The notes below the pieces were generated by a model. The model was not told where the DNA came from. It searched no databases and worked only from the letters and a program-made list of their open reading frames with translations. The translations under genes and the position numbers were made by a program. Positions 60,196 through 64,000 of a stretch of 64,000 nucleotides of DNA are shown in pieces. The stretch's first letter is position 1. Every line of letters begins with the position of its first letter. Origin of the DNA: [Enterobacter] lignolyticus SCF1. GTDB taxonomy: Bacteria; Pseudomonadota; Gammaproteobacteria; Enterobacterales; Enterobacteriaceae. The DNA is taken from positions 1,488,001 through 1,552,000 of the forward strand of contig NC_014618.1 in NCBI RefSeq assembly GCF_000164865.1, in the 5' to 3' direction.

Positions 60196-60230
60196 AAAAA
60201 AAAGCGCAGCCTGAAGCGGGCTGCGCATTT
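60196..60230. terminator. Bidirectional terminator between yfaZ and the orphan gene
   Basis: GCGCAGCC (60204-60211) pairs with GGCTGCGC (60219-60226). It is flanked by eight As on the left, which read as a T-run for the minus-strand gene, and ATTTTA on the right for yfaZ. The minus-strand orientation looks stronger. Confidence 0.85.
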
Positions 60231-60261
60231 TAGAGCGCTCACTGTGGGTCGCAATGATACC

Positions 60262-61254
60262 CTACGACGGGCGTCCTTTTTTCAGTATCCATTCACCCTC
60301 ACTGGTATACGTTACGGTTACCGCGTATCCCAGAAAATCAGAAAGCTCAATGGCCTGGGCGCTATTAGATACCGTGGTATAGTCTGCCAGAGTATTTGAC
60401 GAAAAATCTCCTGTAGTAACAAAGAATTTAAGTTTTGGCGCGATGGCCACAGCTTTATTAGGTCTGGCGCTCCAGGTCATTCCCACAAAACCATTTTTCG
60501 TTTCGATACCAAAGGTTTGGCTTGGATACCATTCGTTTAATATAACTTTATCAGGGTTAAATGGATTGTCAGAATACCCAATTTCATTTGGATTGACAGG
60601 GCCGTCTGATTTATCCAGGTCCGGAGCCTGATGTTCCGGGCCATCATAGAAAGTGGCCTTCCAGTCGTCGCCCATATTGACATTTTTTAATTGCGATGTA
60701 GAGACAACTACGTTTAAACCAACAGCATCGTTAGTTGATTTTGCGCCCAATTTATATTGAACAGGGATACCAAATTTAGCTTCCGGATCTGAGTTGGCGG
60801 CAATGGTCAGATTGGCTGCCGAATTTGCATAGATCGTAGAGCCAACATTTAATTGCTGTGGCTTATCAAGGAATAGCCAAAATGTTTCTTTACTTGCCGA
60901 TTTGTTGACGACATACACGGTGTATGTATCGCCTTGTAATTCGTGGGGCTCCAGCTCGGCCAAACTCCGTGGCGCACCGCATTGAATAATGTCTACATTT
61001 TTACATGAACCACCGGATGCGAAGTCGGCATCTTTTCTGTTGAGCCATGAATTAAATAAATCTTTAAAGTCGCGAGGCGCATCAACACAATTACTTTCAA
61101 TACCAAAGCCAAATACAACTGTATTATTTTCCACCTTCGGAAGATAAAATTTAAAGCGTGTGGTGCATTCGACCATTTTGGTTTTAACGACTTCGGCGCT
61201 GCTCTTTGAATCAAACTCCGCAACAGCTTTGCCTTTATTGTGCTCAGGATTCAT
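60262..61254 (-). CDS. Orphan hypothetical protein, 330 residues
   Basis: I do not recognise this protein. The start ATG at 61254 follows GAGGTG, and a good terminator lies past the stop, so it looks like a real single-gene unit. There is no signal peptide or membrane segment. The first 100 residues hold four cysteines (in VECTTR, ESNCVD, GSCKNV, IQCGAP). From about residue 108 (DTYTVYVVNKSASKETFWLF) the chain is rich in Val/Thr/Asn/Ser and looks beta-rich to the end. The block faintly recalls a family of fungal and bacterial secreted proteins with VVNxS..FxLF, a weak memory only. Codon use is AT-rich compared with both neighbours. Probably acquired. Confidence 0.8.
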   Translation of the reverse strand: MNPEHNKGKAVAEFDSKSSAEVVKTKMVECTTRFKFYLPKVENNTVVFGFGIESNCVDAPRDFKDLFNSWLNRKDADFASGGSCKNVDIIQCGAPRSLAELEPHELQGDTYTVYVVNKSASKETFWLFLDKPQQLNVGSTIYANSAANLTIAANSDPEAKFGIPVQYKLGAKSTNDAVGLNVVVSTSQLKNVNMGDDWKATFYDGPEHQAPDLDKSDGPVNPNEIGYSDNPFNPDKVILNEWYPSQTFGIETKNGFVGMTWSARPNKAVAIAPKLKFFVTTGDFSSNTLADYTTVSNSAQAIELSDFLGYAVTVTYTSEGEWILKKGRPS

Positions 61255-61791
61255 AAAACACCTCTAATGTAATTAAATATATCTTGATGTTAAGACAAGA
61301 ACGATATGATTCTCTTGACATGTTGTTTGGTGATTATCGTGGGGAGTCGTTTCCCACCTAAAAATTTATAGAGGCAAACAGGAAATATTGGATGTGCTTT
61401 TTTTTCTTTGTCGTTGAACTGTGATACAGATCTCGATACGGTATTTTTTATTGTTACCTATAATGAGCTGATTCCATGCGAATATATTTTAATTATTTTT
61501 GTAAATTATTTTATGTTGCTAATTTTATGAGCTTTTAAATACTCATGAATTTTTCGTAGTATGGGCGGTGACTAATGATTTTTACTTGCAATTAAGTAAT
61601 TGCCAAATAGCCATTGTAATCAACAGGTAAAAATATAGCTCACCAATATGAGGCAATATAATATATCGGCGGAGTCGCAAAGCGTACCGCGAATCGCTGC
61701 CCTGGCCGCTGAACAGACTGGCCTCCTGAACATTGCAACAGCGTCAGCTATTTTGTGTATAGTACATCGTCCTCTTAGGCTGGAGAAAACG
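61255..61791. other. AT-rich gap between the orphan gene and yfaY
   Basis: This stretch of 537 bases is visibly AT-rich up to about 61650 and carries no convincing gene. It contains the orphan's promoter region on the minus strand and the yfaY upstream region on the plus strand. A GCAATTA-AG-TAATTGC palindrome lies at 61588-61603. A TATAGT -10 at 61758-61763 with TTGCAA at 61733-61738 (19-base spacer) is a possible yfaY promoter. Confidence 0.5.
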
Positions 61792-62988
61792 ATGATAAAC
61801 GTGGAGATGCTGTCCACTGGCGATGAAGTTCTGCACGGGCAAATTATTGATACCAATGCCGCGTGGCTTGCCGATTTCTTTTTTAATCAGGGATTACCGT
61901 TATCCCGACGCAACACCGTCGGCGATAATCTTGATGATTTAGTGGCTATTCTGCGCGAGCGCAGCCAGCACGCCGACGTCATTATCGTCAACGGCGGACT
62001 GGGACCGACCAGCGACGACCTCAGCGCGCTGGCGGCGGCGACCGCGAAAGGGGAAGCGCTGACGCTGCATGAGCCGTGGCTCGCCCAAATGGAGCGCTTC
62101 TTCAGCGAGCGTGGGCGGGTGATGGCGCCGAGTAACCGCAAGCAGGCGGAAATTCCCGCCAGCGCGGAGTTTATCGATAACCCGGTGGGCACCGCCTGCG
62201 GGTTCGCCGTACAGCTCAACCGTTGCCTGATGTTCTTCACTCCCGGCGTGCCCTCCGAGTTTAAAGTGATGGTGGAACAGCAGATTCTGCCGCGCCTGCG
62301 CGCGCGCTTTACCCTACCGGAGCCGCCGTTGTGCCTGCGGCTGACTACGTTTGGGCGCTCTGAGAGCGATCTGGCGCAAAGCCTGGATCACCTGACGTTA
62401 CCGCCGGGCGTGACCATGGGTTATCGCTCCTCGATGCCGATTATTGAGCTGAAGCTGACCGGACCGGCCTCTGAAAGCGAAGCGATGCGCAGGCTGTGGC
62501 CGGAGGTGCAGCGCGTGGCGGGCGAAAGTCTGATTTTTGAAGGCACTCAGGGATTACCGGCGCAACTGGCGGCTGCGCTTCAGGAAAGAAAACTCGGTCT
62601 GACGCTGAGCGAGCAGTTTACCGCCGGGCTGATTGCGCTACAGCTGTCGCGGGCGGGCGCACCGCTGCTGGCAAGCGAAGTGGTGCCTTCCCAGGAGGAG
62701 ACGCTGGCGCAGACGGCCCACTGGACCGCCGAGCGCCGGGGGAAGCATTTCGCCGGACTGGCGCTGGCAGTAAGCGGGTTCGAGGACGATTGTCTGAACT
62801 TCGCGCTGTCCACGCCGCAGGGCACATACGCCCTGCGGGTGACCTTCAGCGCCACCCGCCACAGCCTGCAGGTCCGTCAGGAGGTTTGCGCCATGATGGC
62901 GCTGAATATCCTGCGTCGCTGGCTGGCCGGAAAACCGCTCGCCAGCGAGCACGGCTGGATTAACGTCGTCGAGTCGCTGACGTTATAG
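61792..62988 (+). CDS. yfaY: YfaY, CinA-like protein without amidase domain
   Basis: YfaY belongs to the CinA/competence-damage family and has the N-terminal MoaB/MogA-like (COG1058) domain: MLSTGDEVLHGQIIDTNAAW and VNGGLGPTSDDLSALA. It continues through a central domain to 398 residues. The NMN-amidase-type C-terminal domain of true CinA appears degenerate. The ATG at 61792 follows CTGGAG and gives the family's N-terminus; an in-frame start at 61648 extends into the AT-rich gap and is rejected. The function is unresolved, possibly ADP-ribose/pyridine nucleotide related. A 12-bp hairpin follows the stop. Confidence 0.92.
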   Translation: MINVEMLSTGDEVLHGQIIDTNAAWLADFFFNQGLPLSRRNTVGDNLDDLVAILRERSQHADVIIVNGGLGPTSDDLSALAAATAKGEALTLHEPWLAQMERFFSERGRVMAPSNRKQAEIPASAEFIDNPVGTACGFAVQLNRCLMFFTPGVPSEFKVMVEQQILPRLRARFTLPEPPLCLRLTTFGRSESDLAQSLDHLTLPPGVTMGYRSSMPIIELKLTGPASESEAMRRLWPEVQRVAGESLIFEGTQGLPAQLAAALQERKLGLTLSEQFTAGLIALQLSRAGAPLLASEVVPSQEETLAQTAHWTAERRGKHFAGLALAVSGFEDDCLNFALSTPQGTYALRVTFSATRHSLQVRQEVCAMMALNILRRWLAGKPLASEHGWINVVESLTL

Positions 62989-62993
62989 CCTTT

Positions 62994-63021
62994 AGCGGGA
63001 AGATCTCCTGATCTTCCCGCT
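62994..63021 (+). terminator. Strong hairpin after yfaY
   Basis: AGCGGGAAGATC and GATCTTCCCGCT form a perfect 12-bp stem around TCCT, six bases past the stop. The tail ATCAGTCC is not T-rich, so termination may be partial or factor-dependent. Confidence 0.65.
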
Positions 63022-63162
63022 ATCAGTCCAACCTGTTGTACTCCACGCAAAAAAATCCGTGATTTATTTCTCAATTCTGCCCGTTCTTTCTCCAGAACTC
63101 TGGAAGAATGGGCGGATTTGACGGACTTCACAATTTCACCTTCGTGAGCCGATCACACTGAT

Positions 63163-63188
63163 TCCAGTATCTCAGACTGGAGTCCAGT
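63163..63188. promoter_or_regulatory. Candidate RhmR operator overlapping the rhmR ribosome site
   Basis: Two interlocked palindromes are seen: TCCAGT-N7-ACTGGA (63163-63181) and ACTGGAGTCCAGT (63176-63188). TCCAGTAT also repeats with a 20-base period. The GGAG ribosome site of rhmR lies inside the second palindrome. This fits autoregulation by the IclR-type RhmR; inferred only. Confidence 0.5.
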
Positions 63189-63971
63189 ATGTTGGAATCA
63201 AGTAAAGTGCCTGCCCTCACCAGGGCGATCGATATTCTTAACCTCATTGCGCGTATTGGCCCCTGTAGCGCCGTCACGATCATTGAAACGCTGGGTATTC
63301 CCAAAAGTACCGCCTATCTGTTGCTAAGTGAACTGAAGCGTCAGCGTTTTATCAGTATCGATCACCAGGAAAACTACTGTCTGTGGACCAAGCTGGTCGA
63401 GCTGTCGGGGCATGCGCTGAGCAAGATGGATTTACGTGAACTGGCGCGGCCGCGTCTGACAAAGCTCATGGATGAGAGCGGGTTGCTCTGCCATCTGGGG
63501 ATTATCGACCACGAAAACGCGTATTACATCCTGAAGGTGGAATCTCTCTCCACTATCAGCGTGCGTTCTCATGAAGGTAAAAGCCTTTCGCTGTACCGCT
63601 CTGGTATCGGCAAATGCCTGCTGGCGTGGCAGCCGGCAGCCGTACGTAAATCCATTATTGAACAATTGACATGGGAACAGGCAACACCCACCACCATTAC
63701 CAGTCCACAGCAGTTAGAGGGTGAGCTGGAACGGATCCGTCAACGTGGATGGAGCTTCGATAATGGTGAAGATTATCCCGATGTTCGCTGCGTTGCGGCA
63801 CCGGTTTTTAACGCCAGCAACAGTTTAACCGCTGCCATTTCGGTGGTCGGCACCCGTTTACAAATCAACGAAGAGAACCGTGACTATCTGGCGGGTAAAG
63901 CCATTGCCTGCGCCAAAGATATTTCACGTCTGCTGGGATGGAAAAGCCCCTTCGACTCACTCGCATCATAA
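63189..63971 (+). CDS. rhmR: RhmR (YfaX), IclR-family regulator of rhamnonate catabolism
   Basis: This 260-residue IclR-type regulator is predicted to control the L-rhamnonate genes. The N-terminal winged helix covers about residues 8-70 (SAVTIIETLGIPKSTAYLLL is the recognition helix-turn-helix). The effector domain spans about 85-255 and holds GLLCHLGIIDHENAYYILKV and SVRSHEGKSLSLYRSGIGK. Length equals E. coli YfaX. Its ATG abuts a palindrome. rhmD begins 13 bases after the stop. Confidence 0.94.
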   Translation: MLESSKVPALTRAIDILNLIARIGPCSAVTIIETLGIPKSTAYLLLSELKRQRFISIDHQENYCLWTKLVELSGHALSKMDLRELARPRLTKLMDESGLLCHLGIIDHENAYYILKVESLSTISVRSHEGKSLSLYRSGIGKCLLAWQPAAVRKSIIEQLTWEQATPTTITSPQQLEGELERIRQRGWSFDNGEDYPDVRCVAAPVFNASNSLTAAISVVGTRLQINEENRDYLAGKAIACAKDISRLLGWKSPFDSLAS

Positions 63972-63984
63972 AAAGGAGAACATC

Positions 63985-64000
63985 ATGACTCTACCCAAAA
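63985..64000 (+). CDS. rhmD: RhmD start (partial): L-rhamnonate dehydratase
   Basis: Only the first five codons lie in the window: ATG ACT CTA CCC AAA gives MTLPK, behind AAAAGGAG. Enterobacterial RhmD (YfaW) begins MTLPK and follows rhmR, so this should be the enolase-superfamily dehydratase acting on L-rhamnonate. The call depends on five residues plus gene order. Confidence 0.75.

Noticed and set aside
61648..61791. N-terminal extension of YfaY
   Set aside because: The extra 48 codons lie in non-conserved sequence containing a likely promoter; the ATG at 61792 has a ribosome site and the family N-terminus.
1..64000. CRISPR arrays, tRNA or rRNA genes, insertion sequences
   Set aside because: No regularly spaced repeats, no tRNA cloverleaf with CCA end, no rRNA-like sequence and no transposase were seen on either strand.

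Overview
The window is a 64-kb piece of an enterobacterial chromosome (Enterobacteriaceae). Almost every gene has a direct E. coli or Salmonella counterpart in the same order: folC-dedD-cvpA-purF-ubiX, argT-hisJQMP, yfcH-folX-yfcG / yfcFED, ackA-pta, yfbVUTS, yfbR-alaA, lrhA, nuoA-N, rbn, elaAB, menFDHBCE, yfaZ, yfaY and rhmR-rhmD. A cheV gene after nuoN points to a motile lineage (Salmonella-, Citrobacter-, Enterobacter- or Kosakonia-like) rather than Klebsiella. The sequence alone does not fix the genus. GC content is high except in a few AT-rich gaps. I found no tRNA, rRNA, CRISPR array, prophage or insertion sequence.

Layout. 1-3.7 kb: end of folC, the SPOR protein DedD, and the PurR-controlled cvpA-purF-ubiX unit. 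3.7-8.1 kb: nitrogen-regulated basic amino acid uptake (tandem binding proteins ArgT and HisJ with the HisQMP permease). 8.1-12.1 kb: small enzymes yfcH, folX, yfcG, yfcF, yfcE, yfcD. 12.1-17.3 kb: accessory carbohydrate locus, with a LacI-type repressor divergent from a UlaABC-like PTS and a two-subunit transketolase. 17.4-20.9 kb: pta and ackA. 21.2-26.7 kb: yfbV, yfbU, yfbT, yfbS, yfbR, alaA. 27.7-44.2 kb: lrhA and the complete 13-gene NADH:quinone oxidoreductase operon (NuoC and NuoD fused). 44.3-47.1 kb: cheV, rbn, elaA, elaB. 47.2-54.2 kb: menaquinone biosynthesis. 54.2-59.4 kb: tricarboxylate transporter tctCBA and its two-component system tctDE, divergently arranged. 59.6-64 kb: yfaZ, an AT-rich stretch with an unrecognised 330-residue protein, yfaY, and the start of the rhamnonate locus.

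How the genes work together. Complex I and menaquinone synthesis supply anaerobic and aerobic electron transport, while Pta-AckA gives overflow acetate and ATP. The PTS-transketolase operon looks self-contained: import and phosphorylation feed straight into transketolase with no isomerase or epimerase between them. That suggests a ketose or ketose-like substrate that I cannot name. It carries a perfect CRP box and twin operator palindromes. TctDE would sense citrate or other tricarboxylates and activate TctCBA.

The least-explained parts are the PTS-transketolase locus, the AT-rich orphan at 60.3-61.3 kb, and several regulatory palindromes (tctC/tctD gap, rhmR leader, yfaY upstream). Gene names rest on remembered similarity to E. 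coli and Salmonella proteins. No database search was run.
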